A DNA stretch of 64,000 nucleotides, taken from Pseudarthrobacter raffinosi (GTDB lineage Bacteria > Actinomycetota > Actinomycetes > Actinomycetales > Micrococcaceae). The stretch spans positions 1 to 64,000 of the forward strand of contig NZ_JAMXBH010000008.1 of NCBI RefSeq assembly GCF_023913735.1, in the 5' to 3' direction. Shown piece after piece: positions 36,332 to 44,974 of this stretch. The translations under genes and the position numbers were made by a program. Numbering within the stretch: the stretch's first letter is position 1; the number at the start of each line of letters is the position of its first letter. Under the pieces are notes generated by a model that worked only from the letters and a program-made list of their open reading frames with translations, was not told the DNA's origin and made no database searches.

Positions 36332-36777
36332 GATCCGTGTTTTCCTTCTCTTGTGGGCAGGCCTGGTGCGGGATGCGCATTACCCGGTGAAATCCGGTGT
36401 GGGTTGGGTAAAAAGATTCTTGAGGTCATTCCTACTGATTTCGGCTGCCTCTCGAGGATGGCCGTCATAGTAATCAAGTTCCACCATGAGTCAGCTGTCG
36501 TAGTCTGCTTTCCGAATGGCCCCGACAATGCCCGGGAAACGGCCATGTCGCCGTTGGTGCGATAATCACATCCCTGACGCTGGTGACGCCGCCTGGGGCG
36601 GCTACGCCGCCGCCCAGGCAATAGCCGGATAGCCGACTTTCGTCGCAACCTCCACGGAGAGAGGACACGGACTGGGCCGCGTCACTGCCAATGGCCCGGA
36701 ATGGGGTCAGGCCGTGGTTCGAGGTGTTGCGGGCGCAGAGCCGCCGATTGCTGCTCCGTTCTATGCCCGAGCGGAAG
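36332..36777. other. Gap inside the sugar operon with a GC-rich hairpin
   Basis: I see no gene in these 446 bp. An imperfect hairpin at 36591-36619 (GCCTGGGGCGGC with GCCGCCGCCCAGGC) has no T-run, so it might be a processing or stability element more than a terminator. The gap may hold a second promoter for the genes from 36331 leftwards. Confidence 0.4.
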
Positions 36778-37662
36778 TTATTCGCGACCGAAGAAGTCCA
36801 GGTAGGCTGCCGCCAGGGCCTCAGGGTCTTCTTCTGCAAGCTGGTGCCCCCACGGCAGGATGACTCCGCGAACGTCTTCAGCGACTTCTCGCATCTGCCG
36901 CTCGTTGTCTGCGCCGATAAAGTACTCGCTTCCGACGGCCAGCACGGGCATTTTAAGTTTTGTCTTTGCTGACTCGCGGTTCTGATCAGCATCATCGAGT
37001 GTTGCGCGGTAAATCGCGAGCATGCTCCTCAATCCACCAGGCGACGAGTAGCAGCGCACGTACTCGTCCAGAGCGTCAGGGGTGATGGCCTGCGGGTTGT
37101 GTGTTTCATGTTTGATGAAGTAATTGAAGTACTCCCGTTCCTTACCTGTGATCAACAGTTCCGGGAAGTCAGGGACGCTGTAGAAGTTGATGTGCCAGAG
37201 CCAGACATAGGTGCTGACGTTTTCACGGGTGAGGAAGGAGTAATCTTCGAGCCCGAATCCGGGGAGGATCATCTCCTGGTATACGAGCTTCTTGACCCGC
37301 TCAGGGTACTGAGCTGCGACCTGGTAGGCGGTCGAAGCCCCCCAGTCTTCTCCGACGAGGTTGAAGGTCTCGTATCCGAGGTGTGTGGCCAGCTGTGCGA
37401 TGTCCTCTGCCATATTCTTCATGTCGAACCCGTCCTGCGGGTGCTCCGAATCGCCGAGGCCCCGAAGGTCTGGGGCGATGACCGTGTAGTACGGGGTCAG
37501 CAGCGGGATGACGCGGCGCCAGTGGTAGGAGGTCTTCGGCACCCCGTGCAGCAGAAACAGCGGTTCACCTTCACCGGCGATTGTGTAATGCAGCCGCACA
37601 CCGTTGACGAATGCTCTACCGTGCTTAGCGGGTACTCCGTTGTGGTCCTGAATGATTTCCAC
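36778..37662 (-). CDS. Alpha/beta hydrolase, epoxide hydrolase / haloalkane dehalogenase type
   Basis: The 294-residue protein has the oxyanion motif LLHGVPKTSYHWR, the conserved DLRGLGDSE, and the nucleophile elbow NLVGEDWGASTAYQVA with Asp as nucleophile, so it is not a serine esterase. The catalytic His is in LPWGHQLAEEDP. The Trp next to the nucleophile (E-D-W-G) is typical of dehalogenases and epoxide hydrolases. It lies between two sugar-binding protein genes, which is odd. It may be a resident detoxifier or act on the imported compound. Confidence 0.85.
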   Translation of the reverse strand: MEIIQDHNGVPAKHGRAFVNGVRLHYTIAGEGEPLFLLHGVPKTSYHWRRVIPLLTPYYTVIAPDLRGLGDSEHPQDGFDMKNMAEDIAQLATHLGYETFNLVGEDWGASTAYQVAAQYPERVKKLVYQEMILPGFGLEDYSFLTRENVSTYVWLWHINFYSVPDFPELLITGKEREYFNYFIKHETHNPQAITPDALDEYVRCYSSPGGLRSMLAIYRATLDDADQNRESAKTKLKMPVLAVGSEYFIGADNERQMREVAEDVRGVILPWGHQLAEEDPEALAAAYLDFFGRE

Positions 37663-37710
37663 GATTACTACTCCTTTGTTGTGCTTGTGGTCAGTACAGT
37701 GGGGCAGCGA

Positions 37711-38874
37711 TTATTTGCTGCCGTTAGTGGCTTGGCTGGCTTTGACGAGCTCAGCAGGAGGGTCCTGGTGGTAGACCTGTTTCCAGGCATCCAGGACGTT
37801 GTTCTGGAGCACCGGAACCGAAGGAAAGGCAACCCAGTTAGGGACGCTGCCGCCCAGAAGAACCTTGATGGCCATATCTGCTTCAGCAAGCCCCTGGTCG
37901 TAGGGCACCTGAGCGCCTAGGGCTTTGATATTTCCGCCTGTTGCCAGATCCATGGCAACGTCGGATGCAATATTGACTGCGGTGATCGGGACGTTTTTGC
38001 CCTGGGCGCGCAACGCCTGGTCAATGCCCACGGCGGGGACTTCCCATTCCGTGAACATTCCCTGCACATCAGGGTTGGCGGTGAGGAAGTTTCCGGCGTC
38101 CTTCCCGGAGTTCGCGGGATCGAGGAATTCGGTGGTCTTGATCTTTATATCGGATCGGTTCGCCTTCATCCAATCAACGAATCCCTTCATGCGTTCCTTA
38201 GTCACGAAGAAATCGACACCGAAGTCCAGCACGCCGACTGTGCCGCCTTTCGGGATGAACTTGGCGAGGGCCTGAGCGCAGACTGCGCCGTTTCCCTGGT
38301 TGTCGGAGGACACCATGCCCTGGTAGTCGTCGGGATACTTAAGTCCCTTGGGGACGTTGTCCATCATGATCAGCTTGATACCCGCGGCGCCAATCTTGCG
38401 GTAGGCCTCGGCTGTTGCCGTGTCATCAACGGGGATGCTGATAATGGCGTCAGGCTTCAGCTGGATCATGTTCTCGATGCCGGAAACCTGCTTGGTGACA
38501 TCAAAGTTGGGGTCAACAACACCGATCACTTCTGCGTTGTATTCCTTGAGCCGGTTCTTGATCGCCCGTACCTGCTCGGTCGACCATTCGATGTTCATGG
38601 TCTGCATCACAATGCCCACGCGGAACTTGCGTTCCCTTGCCTTAGCTACTTCGTCGTCAGTCAGTTTGATCTGATCGAGAGTGCCTGACTTGACGCCGTT
38701 CGGACCCAGGCCGACTATTCCGCTGGGTATGAGCTCTTTGGCGGTGACGTTGGCCAGCGGGTCTCCCGATCCGGTGGACCCGGCACCACCGGATCCAGTG
38801 TCCGAGCTACATCCGGTGAGTAGTGAAGTGATTGACGCCAATGCGACCATAGCGACTGCGGCTGATCTTCTCAT
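37711..38874 (-). CDS. Sugar ABC transporter substrate-binding lipoprotein (second paralogue)
   Basis: The 387-residue protein has a lipoprotein signal (AMVALASITSLLTGC). The mature part shares large blocks with the 35165 protein: GIVGLGPNGVKSGTLDQIKL, RKFRVGIVMQTMNIEWS, ISIPVDDTATAEAYRKIGAAG and DFGVDFFVTKERMKGFVDW. It is the first gene of the minus-strand operon and diverges from the ROK regulator. The pair suggests two related ligands feeding one transporter, or a recent duplication. Confidence 0.9.
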   Translation of the reverse strand: MRRSAAVAMVALASITSLLTGCSSDTGSGGAGSTGSGDPLANVTAKELIPSGIVGLGPNGVKSGTLDQIKLTDDEVAKARERKFRVGIVMQTMNIEWSTEQVRAIKNRLKEYNAEVIGVVDPNFDVTKQVSGIENMIQLKPDAIISIPVDDTATAEAYRKIGAAGIKLIMMDNVPKGLKYPDDYQGMVSSDNQGNGAVCAQALAKFIPKGGTVGVLDFGVDFFVTKERMKGFVDWMKANRSDIKIKTTEFLDPANSGKDAGNFLTANPDVQGMFTEWEVPAVGIDQALRAQGKNVPITAVNIASDVAMDLATGGNIKALGAQVPYDQGLAEADMAIKVLLGGSVPNWVAFPSVPVLQNNVLDAWKQVYHQDPPAELVKASQATNGSK

Positions 38875-38966
38875 GTTCTAGTTCCCTTTCAGGCGGTCTA
38901 CGTTGACCAGGACCGTTGCCTCTCCCTGTCCCGGGCCGGGGACCCGTGGGACTCCTTAGGCAACTT

Positions 38967-38983
38967 ATGACGAATATCGTCAT
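38967..38983. promoter_or_regulatory. Candidate ROK-regulator operator
   Basis: An inverted repeat ATGACGA-ATA-TCGTCAT lies in the intergenic space between the divergent binding-protein gene and the ROK gene, 93 bp from the former start. The surrounding AT-rich sequence probably holds both promoters. Confidence 0.5.
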
Positions 38984-39146
38984 TAGCTGTGAGCGTATCG
39001 GCTTCTTATGTGAGATGCAACACTTTATGTGGTGTGGGAGGCGCCTTTTCTCCATTGCTGTCGATGAAAGTTGCTGTAGTGTCGATCTATCCCAAAGAGT
39101 TTGGTGAGTACGCATCGCGGACCGACTGCCGCCTCAAGAAAGGATC

Positions 39147-40349
39147 ATGATGATCGGGCGCAACATCCCCCCTGGCCTGGGCGCCAGCGAATTGTTCCAG
39201 CTACTGCGCGACGGTGTACCGCGCACCCGGAGCCAATTGGCGGCTTCCACAGGAGTGGCACGATCGACGATAGCTCTGAGGCTCGACGAGCTTCTCAGTC
39301 TCGGCATGGTCTCACCGGTCGGAGAGACTTCTTCCACAGGCGGCCGTCCGTCCGCCCTGGTTGCGATGAACCCAGGAGCACGCGTCGTGATAGCTGCCCA
39401 GTTCGGGGCAACCCAGGGTACTGTCGCCCTGATCGACGTTGGATCGACCGTCATCTCCGAGCACAAGGAGACGTTGGATATAGGCGTAGGACCAGTACCA
39501 GTACTTATTTGGTTCCTCGATGTGGCCGAGCGGCTACTGTATGAAGCGGGAAGACCAGAAAGCGACCTCGTGGCGATCGGGATCGGCCTCCCCGGGCCGG
39601 TTGAACATGAAAGCGGACGTCCGAAAAATCCGCCAATCATGCCCGGCTGGCACAACTTCGATGTACCGGCGTTCGTGCGTTCCCGCTTCGAGGTTCCAGT
39701 CCTCGTCGACAACGATGTCAATGTCATGGCGCTGGGAGAAAGAGCCGTCGCCGGCCCGGAAGCCGACTTTATGATCCTCGTAAAGGTCTCGACCGGTATC
39801 GGCTCCGGGATCATTAGCGAAGGGCAGTTGCAAAGAGGAGCACGGGGTACGGCCGGCGACCTCGGCCATATCCAACTCGCTGCCCACGACGACGCCCTAT
39901 GTGCCTGTGGAAACTTCGGCTGCTTAGAGGCAATCGCCGGAGGCAGTGCCATTGCCACAAAACTGCGTGACCAGGGTCTCGATACACACTCCGTTCAAGA
40001 CATCGTGACCGCAGCCATATCTGGAAATATGCTCGCCATACAAGCCCTTCGTCAAGCGGGGCGGGATATCGGAGAGGTTCTCACCACCTGCGTAACACTT
40101 TTCAACCCCTCGCTGATAAGCATTGGCGGCTCACTTGCCAATGCAGGGGAACACCTCATTGCTGGCATCCGGGAGGTCGTGTATGCACGGTCTAAACCCA
40201 TCGCGACCGAGCACCTCTCGATTAACCGTTCAAAAGCCGGCGAAAAAGCGGGAGTTCTCGGCGCAGGGATCATGGCCATCGACTGCGCGCTGTCGCCTGA
40301 GGGGATCAACAGGATGTCAGAACGAAGCGGCGCCAACGCCGCCGTGTAG
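39147..40349 (+). CDS. ROK-family transcriptional regulator
   Basis: The 400-residue protein has an N-terminal winged HTH (RSQLAASTGVARSTIALRLDE, about residues 30-50) and a C-terminal ROK sugar-kinase-like domain. The latter has IGIGLPGPVEH, VLVDNDVNVMALGE, and a zinc site AHDDALCACGNFGCLEAIAG with the CxCGxxGC pattern. AGAAAGGATC precedes the start. It is divergent from the sugar ABC operon and probably represses it until a sugar binds. Confidence 0.9.
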   Translation: MMIGRNIPPGLGASELFQLLRDGVPRTRSQLAASTGVARSTIALRLDELLSLGMVSPVGETSSTGGRPSALVAMNPGARVVIAAQFGATQGTVALIDVGSTVISEHKETLDIGVGPVPVLIWFLDVAERLLYEAGRPESDLVAIGIGLPGPVEHESGRPKNPPIMPGWHNFDVPAFVRSRFEVPVLVDNDVNVMALGERAVAGPEADFMILVKVSTGIGSGIISEGQLQRGARGTAGDLGHIQLAAHDDALCACGNFGCLEAIAGGSAIATKLRDQGLDTHSVQDIVTAAISGNMLAIQALRQAGRDIGEVLTTCVTLFNPSLISIGGSLANAGEHLIAGIREVVYARSKPIATEHLSINRSKAGEKAGVLGAGIMAIDCALSPEGINRMSERSGANAAV

Positions 40350-40408
40350 TGCAAGCCTGGACACCAGTTGATTGAGTCCGTTGGGGGTTTTCGAGGCGGG
40401 CGTCCGCA

Positions 40409-40513
40409 GTGGATCCTGAGGCGGGGGACTTCAGGGTTCTTGCCTTCGATCCAGACGACCGGCACCTCCGTCCGCGTGACTTCGATTGGACGCTTCCCGG
40501 CCACGCCGCATGA
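40409..40513 (+). pseudogene. C-terminal gene fragment, copy 1 of a duplicated end
   Basis: These 35 codons read VDPEAGDFRVLAFDPDDRHL, then PRDFDWTLPGHAA and stop. They are clearly homologous to 40696-40800. No N-terminal part in the same frame is present. The family is unknown to me. Confidence 0.55.
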
Positions 40514-40800
40514 CCACGGTGGGGCGCCCCGGCGCGGTCAGGGATACCGAGCGGCTCTACCTTGAAGCGAAAGGCACTCAGAGCAGGGGTGACTTGGTCA
40601 TCGTTACGCGCAATGAGGTCTATCACGCCCGTCAGTATCCGGGGCTGTGCAGGATGGGCGTGTGGTCCGGGATGCGGATGACCACGGACGGGTTAGTGGA
40701 TCCTAACGCGGGAACTTTCAGGATCCTTCCGTTCAATCCAGACGATGGGCAACTCCTCCCGCGTGACTTCGAGTGGACGCTTCCCGGCCACGCCAAGTGA
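40510..40800 (+). CDS. Short hypothetical ORF ending in duplicated C-terminus (copy 2)
   Basis: From ATG 40510 the frame gives about 96 residues ending VDPNAGTFRILPFNPDDGQL, then PRDFEWTLPGHAK. The last 35 codons repeat the fragment at 40409-40513 with about three quarters of bases conserved. The first part (VRDTERLYLEAKGTQSRGDL) matches nothing I know. It could be a partly decayed gene. Confidence 0.35.
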   Translation: MTTVGRPGAVRDTERLYLEAKGTQSRGDLVIVTRNEVYHARQYPGLCRMGVWSGMRMTTDGLVDPNAGTFRILPFNPDDGQLLPRDFEWTLPGHAK

Positions 40801-41193
40801 TTGACGACAGAGAGCGCCCGCCGTTGTCCGCGGGACGGCCGCCGCACCAAAGCCCCCATCAGAGGGGGAGCAGCACTTGGATGGTTTCTGAGGGGCGCTT
40901 CGCTCCGCCGTGGGGACGGAAAATTTGGCCGCGCCACGTCTCTTCCCCGGGATCTCTGGTGCTGCCAGACGCTCTCGGGACACACTTGATGTGTGTGTTT
41001 CGGTCGACCCCGATTCTTCTATGGTGCCGGTGAGCCTGTGGGCTAGTTTGGCGGTGGAGGGCACAGCTTTGTTGTCCGCGGGACCGTGGACTGTTGCCTT
41101 TGAGCACGAATGTCAGATTTGTTGGTTTACCCGCCCTCCCCGGAACGCATGCACCTTGATTCCTGCCGAAACGACTGGGAAGGGTGATCCGAG
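40801..41193. other. Decay zone with no supported gene
   Basis: No convincing reading frame is seen. The last ~90 bp may belong to the left end of the IS110 remnant that starts at 41194. Confidence 0.35.
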
Positions 41194-41400
41194 ATGGAAG
41201 TGATCCACCCGCGGTGCGCGGGTATTGATATTCGAAGAAGGATGCGAAGGTCTGCGTCCGTGTCCAGGGCCGGGGGGCAAGGGCAACCGCGTCGACGGTC
41301 ACGACCTGGGGTGCGATGACGGGACAGATCCTGGACCGCAAGGAACACCTGACCACCTGCCGGAACGCGTACTTCCTCTTTCCGCGCCACCCGCCACGAG
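41194..41400 (+). pseudogene. IS110-family transposase, frameshifted N-terminal remnant
   Basis: The start MEVIHPRCAGIDI is followed, after a frameshift, by SKKDAKVCVRVQGRG, and after a second shift by ATASTVTTWGAMTGQIL. These are the N-terminal DEDD-domain landmarks of IS110 transposases. Everything after REHL is lost. It is a different subgroup from the fragment at 30939. Confidence 0.7.
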
Positions 41401-41958
41401 GCACTCGCTGACTGGACATCGGCCGAGCTCGTAACCGGCACTTGGACCACACTCCCCGACGCCACCGGTCGTCCTGGAGTGCTGATCCTAGACATAAACA
41501 ATCAAGCCACAGACGCGGAACTGGCCATCAAGAGTTCCGGCACAGGGACAAGCCTCAGTTATGGCTACCGCAATCCTGAGTCAACTGACGTCCTGAACTT
41601 CACCCGGCCCTAAACCGGAGATGCCTCGCATGCGGCAAAGCCCGCGATTCTAGTGCTTGTACCCTCAGGAGACCCGCCCTGCACAGTCACGTCACCTGCG
41701 CCGACGACGGCTGCGGGCTTGCCAGCCCGCGTCTGTGTAATTGTCCAGACACCGTCAGGACAAACTGAGCAGCGAGGAAGCTCGGATGTGTGGCGTGGCG
41801 CGGCGCGGGAGATGTGTTCACAGTCCAAGCAGTGCTTGCTTTGCCCCAGCTCCCGGATCGGGTCTCCTAGGTACTCGTCATTTAATGGCTCTAGTAGTTG
41901 CTGCCCTCGATCTGTTTCGTGCTGAACCGAACGGGCGAGGCAGGGGCACTGTGGAGGG
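41401..41958. other. Region of unidentified gene remnants
   Basis: Plus-strand codons ending at the TAA at 41611-41613 read VLILDINNQATDAELAIKSS then LSYGYRNPESTDVLNFTRP. This looks like the C-terminus of a lost gene. On the minus strand a Cys-rich stretch (HCLDCEHISRAAPRH, CSVCPDGVW) lies at about 41720-41850. Neither can be assigned. Confidence 0.3.
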
Positions 41959-43062
41959 TCAGGAGAGCAGTTCGAGCTCCCAGTCCTTGACGTCGGCCAC
42001 CGGGGCAAACAGGCTCGCGTCCAGCTCATCGAGTGGCCGGCCGTTTTTGACCCGGTCAGGCCAGTCCCTGTTGCCCAGGGCCGCCTTGCCCAGGGCCACC
42101 ACGTCGGCGGCGTGGTCAACCAGCATTGACACTGCAGTCTCGGGGTCATCCAGGTGGCCGTTGGCGATCACCGGCAGCCCGGAGTGCTGCTTGGCCAGGG
42201 CGGCCAGTGAAGGGCCCTGGTCGCCGAAGGCCGGGGCGTAGGCTTTGTACTCGGTGGTGTGGAGGAAATCGACGCCCGTGGCGGCCAGGGTGGAGAAGAT
42301 CACTTCCGCTTCCTCGGCCCCGCCGGCCCACCGGTGGTCGTGGTCACTGACCTTGGACTGGGAAATCCGGATGCCGACGGTCATGTCCGGCCCGACGGCA
42401 TCGCGAACGGCGCGGGCGATTTCCGCGGGGAAACGCACTCGGTTCTGCGCGGAGCCGCCGTACTCGTCGGTGCGAAGATTGAGGTAGTCCGTGAGGAACT
42501 GGTCCAGCAGGTAGCCGTTGGCGCCGTGTATTTCCACACCGTCGAACCCGGCCTCCTTGGCGCGCAGCGCAGCGGCTACGAAGCCCTGGCGAACTTCCTC
42601 CATCTGCTCACGGGTGATTTCCACGGGCACCCGGTAGGGGCCCTCGCCACGGTAGAAGTCCAATTGCTCCCCCTTGGGGGCGACCGCGGAAGGGCCGATC
42701 GTGCTGTCTCTGAAGCGGTTACCTTGCGCCTGCGACCCGGCGTGCATGAGCTGGGCGAATATCGTGGACCCGGCTGCATGGACGGCGTCGACGACCGTGG
42801 CCCAGGACCGGGCCTGATCATCCGTGGCAAGGCCAGGCTGGTACAAGTAGCCCTGGCTGTAAGCGCTGTCAGGGTAGATCCCTTCAGAGATTAGCAACGC
42901 GAAGCCGCCCCGGGCAAAAGCCTCGTAGTAGGAGACCATCTTCTCGGTCACCAGCCCATCCTCAGTTGCGCTGATACGGGTCATTGGGGCCAGGGCCACA
43001 CGGCTGGCCAACTGCGTAGAACCGATCTGCAGGGGCGACCAGAGCGGGTTGAGGTTCGTCAT
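41959..43062 (-). CDS. NADH:flavin oxidoreductase, Old Yellow Enzyme family
   Basis: The start at 43062 (MTNLNPLWSPLQIGSTQLAS) follows AAGGAAATTACC; 367 residues. FMN-barrel landmarks are RVALAPMTRISA, QLMHAGSQ, the substrate pair in EIHGANGYLLDQFLTDYLN (H-x-x-N) and RTDEYGGSAQNR. OYEs reduce activated C=C bonds of enones, quinones and nitro compounds. It diverges from the ArsR-type gene at 43288, with twin operators between them. Confidence 0.92.
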   Translation of the reverse strand: MTNLNPLWSPLQIGSTQLASRVALAPMTRISATEDGLVTEKMVSYYEAFARGGFALLISEGIYPDSAYSQGYLYQPGLATDDQARSWATVVDAVHAAGSTIFAQLMHAGSQAQGNRFRDSTIGPSAVAPKGEQLDFYRGEGPYRVPVEITREQMEEVRQGFVAAALRAKEAGFDGVEIHGANGYLLDQFLTDYLNLRTDEYGGSAQNRVRFPAEIARAVRDAVGPDMTVGIRISQSKVSDHDHRWAGGAEEAEVIFSTLAATGVDFLHTTEYKAYAPAFGDQGPSLAALAKQHSGLPVIANGHLDDPETAVSMLVDHAADVVALGKAALGNRDWPDRVKNGRPLDELDASLFAPVADVKDWELELLS

Positions 43063-43251
43063 GGTAATTTCCTTAGATTCGTGGACGGTGCCGGTCTTAA
43101 GCACTTACCCAATCGATTGGTATAGCCGGATGGCCGGTAACGAGTGAATTATGTGGACACTGACTTTGGTTGGGGGACTGAAGCGCTCACAGCTGGAGGC
43201 CAAGGTTTCCCAGCCTGAATGACATGCGCTCTATCCTAAGCCAAAAGGCAA

Positions 43252-43286
43252 GTACGACACCCTTCGTAGTACGAGATTTATCGTAC
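43252..43286. promoter_or_regulatory. Twin ArsR-type operators
   Basis: Two adjacent inverted repeats share the form GTACGA-N6-TCGTAC: 43252-43269 (right arm TCGTAG) and 43269-43286 (perfect). They abut by one base, so two dimers would bind about 17 bp apart. The second ends one base before the ATG at 43288, which would block either a leaderless regulator transcript or the OYE promoter. Confidence 0.7.
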
Positions 43287-43287
43287 A

Positions 43288-43713
43288 ATGAGTTCAGAGT
43301 CAACGGGCAAAACCAGGGAGATCGATATAAAAGTGCGCACCCTTGCCCACCCCAGCCGGGGCGAGTTGCAGCTGGATGCGGTCCTTTCCGCTTTGTCGGA
43401 TCCAATACGACGCCAGATTGTGAGTCAGTTGGCGGACGTCCCAGGCGAGCAAGCCTGCAGCGCCTTTCAGCTACCGGTCAGCAAATCAACCTCCACGCAT
43501 CACTTCCGAGTTCTGCGCGAAGCCGGCGTGATCGAACAGCACTATAGGGGCACCGCCATACTCAACTCGCTGCGAGCAGCGGACCTCGAAGCGCAATTTC
43601 CAGGGCTGCTTCGGGCGGTCCTACAAGTCGGCATCAAGGAAGCACCATCTTCCGCCACTGCCACTGCCACCGCCGGCGAGTCGCAGGCCCGCCATCCCAA
43701 CGCGAAGGCATAA
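43288..43713 (+). CDS. ArsR-family transcriptional regulator
   Basis: The 141-residue winged-helix protein has LDAVLSALSDPIRRQIVSQL (helix 1-2) and the recognition region LPVSKSTSTHHFRVLREAGV, followed by the wing IEQHYRGTAILNSL. No CxC metal site is seen, so the inducer is probably organic. The annotated ATG lies directly behind the operator, implying a leaderless mRNA. A GTG at 43333 with GGGAGAT upstream is the alternative start. It probably represses the divergent Old Yellow Enzyme gene and itself. Confidence 0.88.
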   Translation: MSSESTGKTREIDIKVRTLAHPSRGELQLDAVLSALSDPIRRQIVSQLADVPGEQACSAFQLPVSKSTSTHHFRVLREAGVIEQHYRGTAILNSLRAADLEAQFPGLLRAVLQVGIKEAPSSATATATAGESQARHPNAKA

Positions 43714-43745
43714 AGCCTGCAGCGTCTCCCACGAGCTAGTTTCCG

Positions 43746-43773
43746 AACGCCGATAACGGACCTTCTGTCAATC
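43746..43773 (-). repeat. dif-like site E
   Basis: On the plus strand it reads AACGCCGATAA, centre CGGACC, then TTCTGTCAATC. The first arm is the exact complement of arm 2 of sites C and D (TTATCGGCGTT). Its last base touches the stop codon of the AAA ATPase gene. It has the same orientation as site F at 45721. Confidence 0.6.
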
Positions 43774-44858
43774 TACTCGCGGAGGTATTGGCGGAGTCCT
43801 GGGATTGCGAAGTCCACTTTGCCGTAGCCTGCGGACTCAATCAGACCCGCAGCGATGAGCCTCTTTCGGTACTTGGACACGACGTTGGGCTTGGCTTTGA
43901 GGATGGTGCCGATCTGGCCGGCAGCAGAAGGACCATCCAGGGTAGCCATGGCGTCGAGGAACTCGCGGTCTTTGTCGGAGATGTCCGATAGCGCCGACTC
44001 GACGACCACCATTGTGTTCCGTCGTTGGGCGGCAGTAATGGCACGCTGAACGCTGCCCTGGTCCAGTTTCCAGGCTGCCTTGCCTGCTTCCAGCCAAAGG
44101 TAGTAGCCAACAAGTTGAATCAGGAAGGGATACCCTTCCGTGGCCTCGGCTGCCTTGTTGATGAGGTCGGGGGAGATGCTGATGCCTCCCTGGCTGAAGA
44201 GCTCGTTGTACGAGGCGGTGACTTCGGCGATGGCTGCTTCGTGGAGATTGATCCTGTCAGCCCGCCGCAGGAAAGTGGCAACGCCTTCATTAAGGAGGTC
44301 GGACACGGCTGATGGCAGGCCGGCGAAGATCAGGCCGACGGGCAGTCCATCGCGGATGAAGTGCTGGACATCGGCGGCCAGCTGGGAGATCTCCGTCCTG
44401 TCGACGGCATGAATCTCGTCAATGGTGATGACGAGTCCTGTGCCTTGGGTGTCCAGCCAGCGCAGCAGTTCGTTCCCGGTTCGGCGCCAGTCCATGGCCC
44501 GTTCCGGGGGGAGTTGGGTTGTAAGTCCGAACCCTGCTGCGGAGAAGGCGGTGATTTTCCGGGAAGGAGGTCCGTCCCCGAGCTCGTCGAGGAGGCGAAG
44601 CATGTCATCGCCGATCCCGGCCAGGAAGCCTGGCGTGGCTGTCCGGGAGATGACCGCCCAGCCTTGAGCCCGCGCGATCCCCTCGGCTGCGCTCAACATA
44701 ACTGTCTTGCCGATGCCCCGGGAGCCCGTAATGATGGTCAAAAGCCCCGGCGCGCCGGAACCTTGCTGCAGGCCGTACTCGAACTCGTCCAGCAGCCCTG
44801 CCCGCCCGACCAACGCAGGAGGCGTCGCTCCGGCCGTCGGCTTGAAGGGGTTCTGCAC
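43773..44858 (-). CDS. AAA ATPase with C-terminal winged helix, cargo of dif-flanked cassette E-F
   Basis: 361 residues. Walker A is TGSRGIGKTV (about residues 44-53) and Walker B is LVITIDEIHAV (D147, E148). The C-terminal 80 residues (DREFLDAMATLDGPSAAGQI then KPNVVSKYRKRLIAAGLIES) form a winged-helix-like DNA-binding region. This is the single-protein ATPase type often labelled only ATP-binding protein in actinobacteria. The promoter carries four GGTGAAA repeats, and a hypothetical gene diverges from it. Together with that gene it fills the whole 2-kb interval between two dif-like sites, suggesting a self-contained module such as defence or toxin-antitoxin type; function is unknown. Confidence 0.85.
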   Translation of the reverse strand: MQNPFKPTAGATPPALVGRAGLLDEFEYGLQQGSGAPGLLTIITGSRGIGKTVMLSAAEGIARAQGWAVISRTATPGFLAGIGDDMLRLLDELGDGPPSRKITAFSAAGFGLTTQLPPERAMDWRRTGNELLRWLDTQGTGLVITIDEIHAVDRTEISQLAADVQHFIRDGLPVGLIFAGLPSAVSDLLNEGVATFLRRADRINLHEAAIAEVTASYNELFSQGGISISPDLINKAAEATEGYPFLIQLVGYYLWLEAGKAAWKLDQGSVQRAITAAQRRNTMVVVESALSDISDKDREFLDAMATLDGPSAAGQIGTILKAKPNVVSKYRKRLIAAGLIESAGYGKVDFAIPGLRQYLRE

Positions 44859-44869
44859 GGGACCTCCAG

Positions 44870-44906
44870 GGTGAAAGTAGGTGAAACTGGTGAAAGTGGT
44901 GAAACT
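44870..44906. repeat. Four tandem GGTGAAA direct repeats in the divergent promoter
   Basis: Units start at 44870 (GGTGAAAGTA), 44880 (GGTGAAACT), 44889 (GGTGAAAGT) and 44898 (GGTGAAACT), with 9-10 bp spacing, close to one helical turn. They lie just upstream of the ATPase start and probably bind a regulator on one face of the DNA, perhaps the ATPase itself through its winged helix. Confidence 0.75.
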
Positions 44907-44974
44907 CCTGCCACCCTAAGCCGGATGCGTCGTCCCAAGCAAGGCCGGCAGGAGGACGCTGTAGCATCGGGGCC

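Noticed and set aside
36591..36619. GC-rich hairpin as a rho-independent terminator inside the sugar operon
   Set aside because: No T-run on either strand, and the stem is imperfect.
30939..41400. IS110 pieces at both ends of the sugar operon as halves of one inverted element
   Set aside because: The N-terminal piece (SKKDAKVCVRVQG type) and the internal piece (RRTDLICDRVRSI type) appear to belong to different IS110 subgroups, and coding sequence between them is missing.
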